64,000 nt of DNA from CALHVR01 sp963528625 (GCA_963528625.1 CAURVQ010000002.1:27599-91598), one strand, 5' to 3'; positions 1-9,454 are shown, counted from the stretch's first letter. The notes: a model not told the origin generated them from the letters alone. Made by a program: numbers and translations.

Positions 1-24
1 CAATAAAAATAATAATTTTTTCAT
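1..24 (-). CDS. Partial CDS: N-terminus of a probable secreted or lipoprotein
   Basis: Only the first eight codons are inside the window, reading MKKLLFLL on the minus strand. They are preceded by a GGAGGAAA ribosome binding site four bases upstream of the ATG, and a plausible promoter lies further upstream. The Lys-Lys start followed by leucines and phenylalanine looks like the beginning of a signal peptide, as in the solute-binding lipoprotein next to it. The product cannot be identified from eight residues; a second substrate-binding lipoprotein is possible but unproven. Confidence 0.6.
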
Positions 25-57
25 AATTTCCTCCAATTTTTTTGTTTTATATTCAAT

Positions 58-86
58 ATTATATAATATTTTTTAAAATTTTTCTA
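58..86 (-). promoter_or_regulatory. Candidate promoter of the partial left-edge gene
   Basis: The minus strand shows TAGAAA, a 17-base spacer and a perfect TATAAT. It lies about 35 bases before the start codon of the partial gene. The background is so A/T rich that the -35 element is only suggestive. Confidence 0.4.
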
Positions 87-138
87 TATATTTTTTTATT
101 AATTTACTTTTTATTTTTATTAATGTTTAAATAAAGAA

Positions 139-206
139 AAAAGAGTATTTTTCCTTTTAAATTAAATTCATTATTTTAATTTTTAAGGTAATAAAAATAC
201 TCTTTT
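139..206 (-). terminator. Long hairpin after the oppA-type gene
   Basis: A 14-bp perfect inverted repeat (AAAAGAGTATTTTT at 139-152 and its complement at 193-206) encloses a second partly paired inner stem, CCTTTTAAATTAAA against a matching strand near 176-190. It begins about 20 bases after the stop codon of the leftward lipoprotein gene. The U-tract is weak on this strand, but position and symmetry fit a terminator. Confidence 0.6.
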
Positions 207-228
207 ATTCAATTATTTTATTCTCATT

Positions 229-1827
229 TTATTTTTTAGCAATACTTAAATTTGCGAAGTTATATTCTCCTCCAATTGCCATTAATCCTAATCCTTGAAC
301 TTTTGGATTTACTAAAGTTTTTCTTTCTCTATGGAATAAAGTTCCTACTGGTGTTTCATCAGCAATTATTCCTTCTAATTCAATCATAGCTTTAATTCTT
401 ACTTCTTTATCTCCTGTTGATTTAATTGTTTTTACTAATTCATCATATCTAGGATTAGAATATTTACCATTATTATTTCCACCATTTGTTGTAAATAAGT
501 CTAAGTAAGTTATCGGATCTTTAAAGTCTCCAGACCATCCAGCTAATACTATATCAAATTGTTGAGATTTCATTCTTGCAACTCTTTCTTTAAATTCAAC
601 AGCTGCTAAGTTTAAATTAACTCCTAAATTTTTATTTAAACTTTCTTGAATATATTCCGCAATAACTTTATTGTTTCCACTATCATTAAATAATAATTCT
701 AAATCAGTGAATTGTTTTAATCCTAATTCTGATAATCCTTCAGCTAATAATTTTTTCGCTTCATCTGGATTGAATCCTGGAATTGTTGTTGGAACTTCTT
801 CTGTAAAGTCAGCTTTTTCTAATCCTTGCATTCCTATTCCTGCTGGTACAAATGTTTTTGCTACTCTTCCAGCACCATTTAACACTTTACTTGTCAACTC
901 TTCTCTGTCTACTGCCATCAACAATGCTTTTCTAATTTTTTTGTTTGATAACACTTTATTGTGAATATTGAATAACATATACCAAACTGATCCATCATTA
1001 TTTGATTTTAATCTGTCATCTCCTGCAAATTCTTTTGCTTGTTCTATAGTTACTGTTGTTACATCAACTTCTCCATTTTTAAATGCATTGAATGCTGCTG
1101 CATTATCTGCAATTAATTTCAATACAACATTATCTACTTTTACATTTTCTGCATCATAATAATTAGGGTTTTTTTCTAATTTAATTTCTGAATCATGTAC
1201 CCATTCTTTCATAACATATTTACCTGAAGATAAAACATTTTCTGCATCCTCTGCAAAATATTTATCTCCTTTTTCAGCTAAGAATTTTTCATTTGCTGGC
1301 ATATATGTTTTGAATGTTAATAAATCATCAAAATAAGGTGTAGGTGCTTCTAATGTTACTTCGATCGTTTTGTCATCTACAACTTTAATTCCTAAATCTT
1401 CAACTTTTGCTTTACCATTATTAAATGCTTCTGCATTTTTTATTGGATATAACATGTAAGAATATTGAGATGCTGTATTAGGATCTAATGCTCTTAACCA
1501 TCCTGCTTTAAAGTCATTTGCTGTTATAGGATCTCCATTTGACCATTTAATTCCATCTCTTAAGTGGAATGTCCAAACTAATCCATCTTCTGATACTTCC
1601 CATTTTTCAGCTAATCCACCTACAATTTGTCCATCTTTATCTCTTTTTAAAAGCCCTTCTGAAATTAAATCATTTACTGTTGCTCCTAAAATATCTGTTG
1701 ATAATTGTGGGTCAACTGATGCTGGTTCTCCATTTAAATTTAATGTGAAAGTATTACTACTTCCTCCTTTTGATCCACAAGATAAAACAAATATTAACAT
1801 TGTTAATACTGCTAATAATTTTTTCAT
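229..1827 (-). CDS. oppA: Oligopeptide ABC transporter substrate-binding lipoprotein (SBP family 5, OppA/DppA type)
   Basis: Captures peptides outside the membrane and delivers them to an Opp/Dpp-type permease. The 532-aa product starts with a lipoprotein signal: charged MKK, a hydrophobic stretch, and a lipobox ending VLSC with Cys17 as the lipidated residue. The mature part has family-5 binding-protein features, including the early 'EPASVDPQLS' segment, 'RDGIKWSNGDPITANDF' and a late 'GWSGDFKDP' segment. AAGGAG sits seven bases before the ATG. It is a single-gene unit with its own promoter and terminator, about 8 kb from the leftward oppBCDF operon. It probably supplies that importer, but the substrate (oligopeptide, dipeptide or another solute of this family) cannot be read from sequence. 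Confidence 0.9.
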   Translation of the reverse strand: MKKLLAVLTMLIFVLSCGSKGGSSNTFTLNLNGEPASVDPQLSTDILGATVNDLISEGLLKRDKDGQIVGGLAEKWEVSEDGLVWTFHLRDGIKWSNGDPITANDFKAGWLRALDPNTASQYSYMLYPIKNAEAFNNGKAKVEDLGIKVVDDKTIEVTLEAPTPYFDDLLTFKTYMPANEKFLAEKGDKYFAEDAENVLSSGKYVMKEWVHDSEIKLEKNPNYYDAENVKVDNVVLKLIADNAAAFNAFKNGEVDVTTVTIEQAKEFAGDDRLKSNNDGSVWYMLFNIHNKVLSNKKIRKALLMAVDREELTSKVLNGAGRVAKTFVPAGIGMQGLEKADFTEEVPTTIPGFNPDEAKKLLAEGLSELGLKQFTDLELLFNDSGNNKVIAEYIQESLNKNLGVNLNLAAVEFKERVARMKSQQFDIVLAGWSGDFKDPITYLDLFTTNGGNNNGKYSNPRYDELVKTIKSTGDKEVRIKAMIELEGIIADETPVGTLFHRERKTLVNPKVQGLGLMAIGGEYNFANLSIAKK

Positions 1828-1852
1828 ATCATCACTCCTTAAAAAATTTATT

Positions 1853-1891
1853 GTATAATTTTATTATACCTTATTTTAACAAAAAATTCTA
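1853..1891 (-). promoter_or_regulatory. oppA promoter with inverted repeat over the -10
   Basis: The minus strand carries a perfect TATAAT at 1863-1868 with a poor -35 (TAGAAT) 17 bases upstream. A perfect inverted repeat, GTATAAT-3 bases-ATTATAC, covers 1853-1869 and includes the -10. This arrangement fits an operator controlling peptide-uptake expression, but could be chance in A/T-rich DNA. Confidence 0.4.
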
Positions 1892-1984
1892 CACTATCTT
1901 ATATTTTAATCTATATATTTTTTATATTATTTCATATTTTTTTATAATCATAAAAAAGTATACTTTCACTTATTCCATTTTTAC

Positions 1985-2034
1985 AAAAAAAATTCTAACT
2001 ACTGAATACAAAATACTCACTAATTAGAATTTTA
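1985..2034 (-). terminator. Terminator of tRNA-Gln
   Basis: Read on the minus strand just after the tRNA CCA end, AATTCTAATTA can pair with TAGTTAGAATT (one T-G wobble) across a loop of about 19 bases, followed by a run of eight T. This is a standard intrinsic terminator. Confidence 0.8.
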
Positions 2035-2039
2035 AAATT

Positions 2040-2115
2040 TGGCTGGGCTGAATGGATTCGAACCATTGGAATGCTGGAGTCAAAGTCCAGTGCCTTACCG
2101 CTTGGCGACAGCCCA
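2040..2115 (-). tRNA. tRNA-Gln (anticodon TTG)
   Basis: Minus-strand cloverleaf with a 7-bp acceptor stem (TGGGCTG paired with CAGCCCA), a D arm beginning CGCCAAGCGG, anticodon stem CTGGA/TCCAG around loop CTTTGAC giving anticodon TTG, and T arm GGTTCGAATCC. The 3' CCA is encoded. It reads CAA and, by wobble, CAG glutamine codons. It has a near-consensus promoter and its own terminator, so it is a single-gene transcript. Confidence 0.97.
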
Positions 2116-2154
2116 ATATCATTTTTTTGAAATATCTTTCATAAGACAAGACTC

Positions 2155-2183
2155 ATTATACAATTTTTTCATTTTTTTGTCAA
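2155..2183 (-). promoter_or_regulatory. Consensus promoter of tRNA-Gln
   Basis: Perfect TTGACA, 17-base spacer and perfect TATAAT on the minus strand, about 40 bases upstream of the mature tRNA 5' end. It is one of the strongest promoters in the window, as expected for a stable RNA. Confidence 0.85.
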
Positions 2184-2311
2184 CTATTTTTTTACTATTT
2201 TTATAATTTTGTAAATTGCAACTCAAAGTGTCATACTTTATTTTACAATTTTAAAATTTTTACATTTACTTTATTTACGATATTAATGTATTTAAACAAA
2301 CGAAAACTTTA

Positions 2312-2340
2312 TTGAAGCAAAATTTTTTTTGTGTTATAAT
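2312..2340 (+). promoter_or_regulatory. Promoter of the fic gene
   Basis: TTGAAG, 17-base spacer and perfect TATAAT on the plus strand, ending 76 bases before the fic start codon. It diverges from the tRNA-Gln promoter. Confidence 0.7.
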
Positions 2341-2416
2341 TATGGTCTAAATACAAATATTATTAAAGATTTTATTTAAATTATTTGAAAGTAAAAGGAG
2401 ATAGAAATAATAAAAA

Positions 2417-3085
2417 ATGAAATTTAGTGAAGCATATATAGAAGACTTACTTGTTAGAATGGCACATCATTCAACAGGAATTGAAGGGAATACTTTAACT
2501 CAAGCCGAAACAATTTCAGTGTTATTACATAATTATATTCCACGAGAAATGAATGAAAGAGAATATTATGAAGTAAAAAATTATAAAAAATCAGTAGAAT
2601 TTTTACTTAAAAATAGAGAGAAAATATCTGTAGATAAGATAAAAAAATATCACGAATTGATAATGGATAATTTAGTTGATAACAACGGTAAGTTTAAAAT
2701 AAGGGAAAATTTAATAATTGGAGCAGATTTTACTCCAACAAAACCGTATCAAGTTCCATATGCGTTGCAAGAATGGTGCGATAATGTAAATTATAGATTA
2801 GAAAATACTAAAAATAAAAAAGAAAAAATTGAAATAATATTAGACGAACATATTAAATTTGAGAAAATTCATCCATTTAGTGATGGAAATGGTAGAACTG
2901 GGAGAATGTTGATAATAGATTTATGTCTACAAGAAGAGATAATGCCTATTATTATTCCTAAAAGTGAGAAAGGTAAATATATAAATTATTTACATACAGA
3001 AAATACAAAAGAATTCACTAAATGGGGAATTGAATTAGAAAAAAATGAAAGTATAAGATATTCTAAATTTAATGAAGAAAAGTAA
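2417..3085 (+). CDS. Fic-domain protein (probable AMP transferase, class II)
   Basis: Fic enzymes usually transfer AMP from ATP to hydroxyl side chains of target proteins. The 222-aa product has the full catalytic motif HPFSDGNGRTGR at residues 152-163, with catalytic His152 and the phosphate-binding GNGR loop. Near the N-terminus, Ser19-TGI-Glu23-Gly24 fits the inhibitory (S/T)xxxE(G/N) helix, which marks class II self-inhibited Fic proteins. The SD GGAG is unusually far from the ATG (16 bases), yet an in-frame TAA at 2411 blocks any longer product. It has its own promoter and a bidirectional terminator. It is one of two head-on genes in the window and abuts a restriction-modification gene, so it is probably accessory. 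The target is unknown; no separate antitoxin gene is next to it. Confidence 0.88.
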   Translation: MKFSEAYIEDLLVRMAHHSTGIEGNTLTQAETISVLLHNYIPREMNEREYYEVKNYKKSVEFLLKNREKISVDKIKKYHELIMDNLVDNNGKFKIRENLIIGADFTPTKPYQVPYALQEWCDNVNYRLENTKNKKEKIEIILDEHIKFEKIHPFSDGNGRTGRMLIIDLCLQEEIMPIIIPKSEKGKYINYLHTENTKEFTKWGIELEKNESIRYSKFNEEK

Positions 3086-3130
3086 AATAAGAGAAAATAG
3101 AGAAAGTTTTACATAAAAATAGCATAAATA

Positions 3131-3164
3131 AAAATAGGATTAAAAAATTTAAAATCCTATTTTT
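3131..3164 (+). terminator. Bidirectional terminator between fic and the RM gene
   Basis: AAAATAGGATT at 3131-3141 pairs perfectly with AATCCTATTTT at 3153-3163, with A and T runs on the two sides. It can stop transcription from the converging genes on both strands; the leftward RM gene's stop codon is four bases away. Confidence 0.8.
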
Positions 3165-3167
3165 GTT

Positions 3168-6100
3168 TTATATGTTTTTCTCAATAAAATCAATTTCTTT
3201 TTGTGTTAATCCATAAATTTTATAAACTTCTTGATTAATTTCATATTCAAGTTTTTGCACTAAAAGCTGTGAATCTTCTAATAATTTTTCTAAATCAATA
3301 ATTTCATCATATTTTTTATTAGATTTTGCTCGTTCAAGTAAAATTTTATAATCAGAGATTTTTTTATTTATTGCCAAAATTTCTGTAACTTTATCTTCTA
3401 AATAAGTTTCATTTTCATAAGGTTTTATTGGTAATTTTTCTACAAAATTTCTTATATATCTTAATCCATTTTTACCTAATCCTCCACCAGAATAATATTT
3501 TTTGAAAGCATAGGTAATAAAATTTGAATTAAGAAAAGCAATAAGATATTTCAAATTTTTTCCTACAATTAAATATGCCGTATTTAATATATTATATCCA
3601 TCTTTATCATAATAAAATTGTGGGCTTTGTACCATTTCAGCATAAATAATTTTCTCTTTTTCAAAGTCATCTAAATAAGCACAATTTCTCAAATTGTATG
3701 GTGTTTTCCCTTTATCACTTCGTTTTGATAATTTTGGCTCAAAGGTATCAAGCCATTCTTTAATTTTAGGATAATCATTTATATTAATTGCTTCTGTATT
3801 TTTTGTTCCATTATGAATGTTAATCAAATACAACTCTGCAAAATTAATATCGTATTTTTTAATATCTCGCCCACGAAGAAGAGGCTTTATAACTTCACTA
3901 TTTTTAAAGTCAGCATTTATAAGCATATCTCGTGTTTCTTTATTTATAATAAAAGCGTCATTTAATCCCGTTAAAATTCCACGATTTATAGAAATTTCCC
4001 ATTCTTTCAACGGCTTTCCAATTTTTTCTATTTTTTCTTTTATACTAATTTCTTCCTCATTATGAGAAAATACAAACATTTCACTACTTAAACTGTTTTG
4101 TTTTAATTTGAAATAATCGCTTTCTCCAATTTTTATACTCATTTCATTTATATTTTCACTATCTTTTTTCGCCTTAAATACAATTATATTTGAGTCGACC
4201 GTTGCTCCATCAAATATTTTTATACCATTATAGTCAATAATTTCTAAAATTTCAGTATTTTCAAGCAAAAATTGTCTCAAATTTTGCCCATATTTTGCAC
4301 GAAACCATTTGTTACTCGTAATAAATCCTAAGTATCCACTATCTTTTTTCAATAATTTATAACCTAATTCATAAAAATAACAATATAAATCAGCAACTCC
4401 TGTATAAACAGTATAATTTTTTTGTAGGTGAGGCTTAATTTCCTTTATACTTTCTTGTCTAACATAAGGAGGATTTCCAATTACAATATCAAATCCCCCA
4501 TTTTCAAATATTTCACTAAATTCTTCATTCCAATTAAACGCAAAATTTTCGTCAATTTGTTTATCGTCAACAACAGAATTTCCGTGCTTTATATTTTCAT
4601 CTAAATTTTCTAACGGTCTTGAAGGGTCTGCCGTTTTAAGCCAAAGTGCCAATTTCGTAATTTCAATAGATTCAGCACTCAAATCTACCCCATATATATT
4701 GTTTAATAAAATAGAACTTGTAATATCTTCTGTTAATGAATAACTCGCTGAAATATTAAAACTTGCAATTTGTTCTTTTATATATTCTGAAATTTTCATT
4801 AAATAATCAAATGCTTCAATAAGAAAAGCTCCAGACCCACAAGCCGGATCAATTATTTTCATATTTTTTACAGCATCACGGTATTTTTTCCAAAACTCTA
4901 AATGTTTTTTAGCATTTGATGAAAGTCCTTTTGTTGTCCAAAATTCTTTAATTTCCGGTAATTCGTAATAACCAAGTTCAGCTTTTTTGTCTTCAAGCCA
5001 ATTTCCTATTGTCGTTTCCACAATATGTCTTGTAATATGTTTCGGCGTATAAAACACTCCTGTTTTTTTCCGCTTTCCTTCTTTTTGATCATATTCTTTA
5101 TTTTGTAAAGATGATTTTATTTCCTCTAAATCGGTAATACTTTGCTCAAAAATGTGACCTAAAATGTGTTCGTTTACTTGTTCCGAGAAGTCGTATTGTG
5201 CTATTTTTTCTAATTCTTCAAAAACAGCATCTTCAATTAAAAGTCCGTCAAGATCCGTGTCTTCTTTAAAAAGACCTCCATTGTAACGATTGATATTAAA
5301 CTGTTTGTTCCCAGAATTTATCCAGTTACAAAATGTTTTAAACATTTCAAATATTCCTAAATATTCTTTACCTTTTTTGACAATCACACTTTCGTAAGAA
5401 TTTCTAGGTAAAAGCCCTTTGTCTTCCGCAAAAGCGATAAATAAAAATCTATCCATCAATTTTTGAGTTTTTTCAAGCAACAATTCTTCGTTTACTTCCC
5501 TATTGTTTGCAACTAAATTTTTAAAAACATTTTCTCTCACAGATTTATACAAAGTATAAAATTGTTTTTCTATTCTTTTTTCCTCAGCAATATTTTCCTC
5601 AAATAGAACTTTTGTTTTTGGCGTATGTTTTCCACCGTCCCCAATTAACGATGTTTTTGATAACAAATATATGAATTTTTGAAAATTTTCCGTTTCTTGT
5701 AGCATATCAAGATTAAAATATTCGTATTTAGATTGATCAAGTGATGTGTAAAGTCTTATTTCATAGTAATTTGACACAATAACCCACTGACAATTTCCAT
5801 TTCCATATTTTGAAACATACCCAAATGCTTGCTCAACGGCAGTTCTATTATCTCCTTGTCTTTTTTGTTTTTGATCAAGATTGAAATACGGTGCTTTTAA
5901 TTCTATTACAACACGAACTTTATCCGATATTTTCTTTTTATCTAAATCTTCCTTCGTGAAAAATCCTAGCATTCCATCTGCTTTCGTTCCATCAATTTTC
6001 GTTTTTGCCTCTCGCTCCAAATGCCATTCCTCGGCACTTTCACGACTATTTTTATAATTTAATACACCACTAAAAATTTCATTTAAAAATTCTCCTTGAA

Positions 6101-6257
6101 GTGACTCTTCTTTATAATTTTTTAAATTTCCCGTTTTATGAAATTCTATCCATTTTTCTAGTTTTTTTCTTCTTTCTTGAAGATTATGCTTTTCTAAATT
6201 TACTTCTCTAACAGCATTTTCTGTTAATATTTTTTGATTAAATATTTTATTACTCAT
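3168..6257 (-). CDS. Type IIG restriction-modification enzyme (Eco57I-like fused nuclease/N6-adenine methylase)
   Basis: A single 1029-aa polypeptide that probably both methylates adenine and cleaves DNA. The N-terminus has a PD-(D/E)xK-type nuclease core: Asp94 in 'KADGML' and Glu119-Leu-Lys121 in 'VVIELKAP'. The middle has the methylase: 'TGVFYTPKHI', SAM-binding motif DPACGSGAF near residue 467, and catalytic NPPY near 596. The C-terminal third ('SINRGILTGLNDAFII', 'LLRGRDIKKY') resembles the TaqI/Eco57I target-recognition domain. No separate specificity, methylase or nuclease gene is nearby, as expected for type IIG. SD AAAGGAAAA precedes the ATG. Length and intact motifs suggest it is functional. 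The recognition site cannot be predicted. BREX PglX is a related methylase but normally lacks the nuclease and sits with other BREX genes, none of which are seen. Confidence 0.88.
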   Translation of the reverse strand: MSNKIFNQKILTENAVREVNLEKHNLQERRKKLEKWIEFHKTGNLKNYKEESLQGEFLNEIFSGVLNYKNSRESAEEWHLEREAKTKIDGTKADGMLGFFTKEDLDKKKISDKVRVVIELKAPYFNLDQKQKRQGDNRTAVEQAFGYVSKYGNGNCQWVIVSNYYEIRLYTSLDQSKYEYFNLDMLQETENFQKFIYLLSKTSLIGDGGKHTPKTKVLFEENIAEEKRIEKQFYTLYKSVRENVFKNLVANNREVNEELLLEKTQKLMDRFLFIAFAEDKGLLPRNSYESVIVKKGKEYLGIFEMFKTFCNWINSGNKQFNINRYNGGLFKEDTDLDGLLIEDAVFEELEKIAQYDFSEQVNEHILGHIFEQSITDLEEIKSSLQNKEYDQKEGKRKKTGVFYTPKHITRHIVETTIGNWLEDKKAELGYYELPEIKEFWTTKGLSSNAKKHLEFWKKYRDAVKNMKIIDPACGSGAFLIEAFDYLMKISEYIKEQIASFNISASYSLTEDITSSILLNNIYGVDLSAESIEITKLALWLKTADPSRPLENLDENIKHGNSVVDDKQIDENFAFNWNEEFSEIFENGGFDIVIGNPPYVRQESIKEIKPHLQKNYTVYTGVADLYCYFYELGYKLLKKDSGYLGFITSNKWFRAKYGQNLRQFLLENTEILEIIDYNGIKIFDGATVDSNIIVFKAKKDSENINEMSIKIGESDYFKLKQNSLSSEMFVFSHNEEEISIKEKIEKIGKPLKEWEISINRGILTGLNDAFIINKETRDMLINADFKNSEVIKPLLRGRDIKKYDINFAELYLINIHNGTKNTEAININDYPKIKEWLDTFEPKLSKRSDKGKTPYNLRNCAYLDDFEKEKIIYAEMVQSPQFYYDKDGYNILNTAYLIVGKNLKYLIAFLNSNFITYAFKKYYSGGGLGKNGLRYIRNFVEKLPIKPYENETYLEDKVTEILAINKKISDYKILLERAKSNKKYDEIIDLEKLLEDSQLLVQKLEYEINQEVYKIYGLTQKEIDFIEKNI

Positions 6258-6291
6258 AAATTTTCCTTTTATTAATTATTTTTTCTAATTT

Positions 6292-6297
6292 ATTATA
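6292..6297 (-). promoter_or_regulatory. Extended -10 promoter of the RM gene
   Basis: TGC-TATAAT on the minus strand, 35 bases before the start codon. The -35 is poor, and a 12-bp palindrome ATTTATATAAAT occupies the spacer region, possibly a regulatory site. Confidence 0.45.
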
Positions 6298-6326
6298 GCA
6301 TATTTATATAAATAAAAAATAGTCTT

Positions 6327-9300
6327 TTATAACATAGATACATAGTCAAACAATTCCATTTTTACAACTTCCATAACTATAAATTCTTCTTTTTTCTCTG
6401 TTAATTGTTCTGCAAATATTTTGTTTTTCGTTATATTTCTCATTTCTAAATTTTTAGACAATAATCTTACGTATTTCATTCCCATTTCTTCCACAAAATG
6501 TAATTCAAATGTTGCATTTTTTTCTTCAATTTTTTGTATTTTATTTTGTTCGGCAAATATTTTAAATTTAACACTTAATATAAATTTTTTCATAATTTCC
6601 GGCATTTTACCAAATCTATCTTTTATTTCTTTTACAAGTTCTTCTAATTCTTTATAACTTTCAAGCATTGCAAATCTTTTATACACATTCAATCTTTCTT
6701 CTTTTTCAATATAAGTTTCTGGAATGTAACCTTTTTCTTTTAATATTATTTCAACATTTTCCAGTTTTTCTTTATATTCTCCTTTTTGCCTTTTTATTTC
6801 CTCATTTAACATTTTTATATAAAGATCGTATCCAAATGTTTCTATCGTTCCATGTTGCTTGTCTCCTAAAATCTCTCCTGCTCCACGAATTTTCATATCT
6901 TCCATTGATATTTGAAAACCACCTGATTTTATTCCTTCCACTTTATGTATACTTTCTTCTTTCAATTTACCTTTTGCCGTTAATCCTCTTGTTTTTAATA
7001 AATAACAATAACCTTGTCTATTACTTCTTCCAACTCGTCCTCTTAGTTGATATAATTGTGAAAGCCCTAATTCTGCAAAATTTTCTATTAAAATTGTATT
7101 TGCATTTGAAACATCAATTCCATTTTCAATTATTGTAGATGCCATTAAAACATCGTATTCTCCTTCTTCAAACCTTTTCAACTTATCTTTTATTTCTTTT
7201 GGAGGAAGTTGTCCGTGTATAAATTCTATTTTTACAAATTCCGGTAATAACTCTTTTAATTCTTTCAATTTATATTTCATATTTTTTACATCATTATAAA
7301 TATAAAATACTTGTCCATCTCTTGATAATTCCCGCAATATTGACATTTTTACAATATTTTCATTCCACTCTACAACTTCTGTTATAATAGGAAGTCTATT
7401 TGTCGGAGGCGTATCTATTATAGAAATTTCTCTTATACCAAGTAAAGCTAAATTTAATGTACGTGGAATCGGAGTTGCTGTCAATGTAAGTACATCAACT
7501 TTACTCCTTTTTTGTTTTATCGTTTCTTTCGCCTTTACTCCAAATTTTTGTTCTTCATCTATTATTAAAAGCCCTAAATTATTAAATTCTACATCTTTAC
7601 TCAATAAACGGTGTGTCCCTATTATTAAGTCTATCGTTCCACTTTTCAAATTTTTCAATATTTCCTTTGATTTTGATTGCGTTAAACGTGAAAATCTTTC
7701 AATCGTAATCGGATACTTTTCAAATCTTCTTTTAAATCTCATATAATGTTGTTCTGCAAGTACCGTAGTCGGTGCAATCATAACTACTTGCTTTCCATTT
7801 TCTATCGCCTTAAATGCAGCTCTCATTGATACTTCTGTTTTCCCATATCCAACATCTCCACATACAATTCTATCCATTATATGAGGACTTTCCATATCAT
7901 TTTTTACATCTCGTATCGCTTTTTTTTGATCTTCAGTTTCTTCAAACGGAAACTCTGCTTCAAATTCTTCCTGCCAAATTGTATCTTTTCCATACACAAA
8001 TCCATTTTGTGCTTGTCTTTCCGCTTGAATTTTTATAAGCTCTCCGGCAAATTCTATTAAATCTTCCTCTAATTTTTTCTTTCTTCGTTTAAAGCCTCTT
8101 GTCCCCAATTTATAAAGTTTTGGCTCTTCTCCATATGAAACAAATTTTTCTAATCTATCCAACTTTTCAACAGGAATATAAAGAACATCTTCATCTGCAT
8201 ACTTTACTTTCAAATAATCTTTTTCTTCTATCGTTTCAATACCCTGATAAAGCCCAACACCATATTGAATATGAATTACATAATCTCCAACTAAAATTTG
8301 ATTTACTTGTTTATATTTTATCCCTTTATTTGATTTTCTTTTTTTCTCATAAATATAGCCGTCAAGCTCTCTGTCCGTCAAAACAAAAGTACCATCAATT
8401 ACAAATCCTTCAAACAACTCATATTGCACAATACTTATTTTATTTTCTTTTTCATTTTTATTATATTCTAATACTTTTTTATCATAATTTTTTGTATATA
8501 TTTGCACATCTTTTTGCATAGATAATTTTTTCAATTTTTCTTTATCTCTAAAAGTTTCCATTTGTTCTTCTTTAAAATTCACTGTTTCTATTATTTGACT
8601 TTTTCTCTTTAAATTCTCATATCTTTGTCTATATATATTTTCTTTTTCTCTATCAATTAACACATATTCTTCTATTTTATAATTCAATAATTCTTCATTT
8701 TCTAAAATTATAGTTACATCTTCACTTTTTAACTCTTCTATCAATTCCACAAATTCATAATTATTTCCTAATAAAGCATTTCCAAATATTTTCACTTCAT
8801 TTAATTTCGTTATTGATTTTTGAGTGTCAATATCAAATTCTCTTATGCTTTCAAGCTCCGTGTCAAAAAATTCTATCCTTATTGGATTTTCTGCATTTGG
8901 CGGAAAAATATCTAAAATATCTCCACGCTTACTATATTCACCTTTTTTTTCCAATAGATACGATTGTTCGTATCCATTTTCTTGTAAAAATTCTATCACT
9001 TCTAAAAATTTATACTCATTTCCTACTTTAAAATCAAAATAATTTACTTTTTCAAAAAATACATCTAAAGTTATTTGCAAATTCAAAAATAATATAAAAT
9101 CACTTTTATTTCTCAAAATATCTAGTAATTCTATATTTATCCCTGTTAAATCTTCTTTTTTTGACGATATATTCTCAAACATTGATACTGATTTTTTTTC
9201 TATATTTTTCCTAATTTTATGATTTAATTCTTGTGTCCCATTACTTAATTCTGTCAAATAACTATCAACCATCGCATAATAATTTTCTAAATTCCTATTT

Positions 9301-9431
9301 GATGTTGAAATATATATTATTTTTTTCTCTTTTGAACACATTAAGTTCCACGGAATCAAACCTCTATACATTTTATTCTCTATTTTTAATGAATTTTCAT
9401 CTATTTTCTTAAAAAATTTTAACTCTTTCAT
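6327..9431 (-). CDS. mfd: Transcription-repair coupling factor Mfd
   Basis: Mfd removes RNA polymerase stalled at DNA damage and recruits UvrA. The 1034-aa product has, in order, a UvrB-like N-terminal module, an RNA-polymerase-interacting (CarD-like) domain around residues 360-450 ('VGDYVIHIQYGVGLYQGIE'), and a RecG-like SF2 translocase. The translocase has Walker A GDVGYGKT near residue 527, the DEEQ box in 'LLIIDEEQKFG', 'TATPIPRTL' and motif VI 'QLRGRVGRSNRQGYCYL'. A TRCF C-terminal domain follows. It is somewhat shorter than E. coli Mfd (about 1148 aa). SD AAGGAAAA precedes the ATG. It stands alone between the oppBCDF operon and the RM gene. Two tandem copies of a 14-bp palindrome lie just upstream of the start. 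Confidence 0.97.
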   Translation of the reverse strand: MKELKFFKKIDENSLKIENKMYRGLIPWNLMCSKEKKIIYISTSNRNLENYYAMVDSYLTELSNGTQELNHKIRKNIEKKSVSMFENISSKKEDLTGINIELLDILRNKSDFILFLNLQITLDVFFEKVNYFDFKVGNEYKFLEVIEFLQENGYEQSYLLEKKGEYSKRGDILDIFPPNAENPIRIEFFDTELESIREFDIDTQKSITKLNEVKIFGNALLGNNYEFVELIEELKSEDVTIILENEELLNYKIEEYVLIDREKENIYRQRYENLKRKSQIIETVNFKEEQMETFRDKEKLKKLSMQKDVQIYTKNYDKKVLEYNKNEKENKISIVQYELFEGFVIDGTFVLTDRELDGYIYEKKRKSNKGIKYKQVNQILVGDYVIHIQYGVGLYQGIETIEEKDYLKVKYADEDVLYIPVEKLDRLEKFVSYGEEPKLYKLGTRGFKRRKKKLEEDLIEFAGELIKIQAERQAQNGFVYGKDTIWQEEFEAEFPFEETEDQKKAIRDVKNDMESPHIMDRIVCGDVGYGKTEVSMRAAFKAIENGKQVVMIAPTTVLAEQHYMRFKRRFEKYPITIERFSRLTQSKSKEILKNLKSGTIDLIIGTHRLLSKDVEFNNLGLLIIDEEQKFGVKAKETIKQKRSKVDVLTLTATPIPRTLNLALLGIREISIIDTPPTNRLPIITEVVEWNENIVKMSILRELSRDGQVFYIYNDVKNMKYKLKELKELLPEFVKIEFIHGQLPPKEIKDKLKRFEEGEYDVLMASTIIENGIDVSNANTILIENFAELGLSQLYQLRGRVGRSNRQGYCYLLKTRGLTAKGKLKEESIHKVEGIKSGGFQISMEDMKIRGAGEILGDKQHGTIETFGYDLYIKMLNEEIKRQKGEYKEKLENVEIILKEKGYIPETYIEKEERLNVYKRFAMLESYKELEELVKEIKDRFGKMPEIMKKFILSVKFKIFAEQNKIQKIEEKNATFELHFVEEMGMKYVRLLSKNLEMRNITKNKIFAEQLTEKKEEFIVMEVVKMELFDYVSML

Positions 9432-9454
9432 CTTTTTTCCTTGTCTTTTTTATT

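Noticed and set aside
1770..2027. 85-aa plus-strand frame
   Set aside because: It runs through the oppA start, its promoter and the tRNA terminator, and reads mostly Ile/Phe/Tyr from A/T-rich DNA.
6668..7138. 156-aa plus-strand frame opposite mfd
   Set aside because: It is antisense to conserved Mfd helicase motifs, Leu/Phe rich and without an SD; a typical shadow of a Lys/Glu-rich gene.
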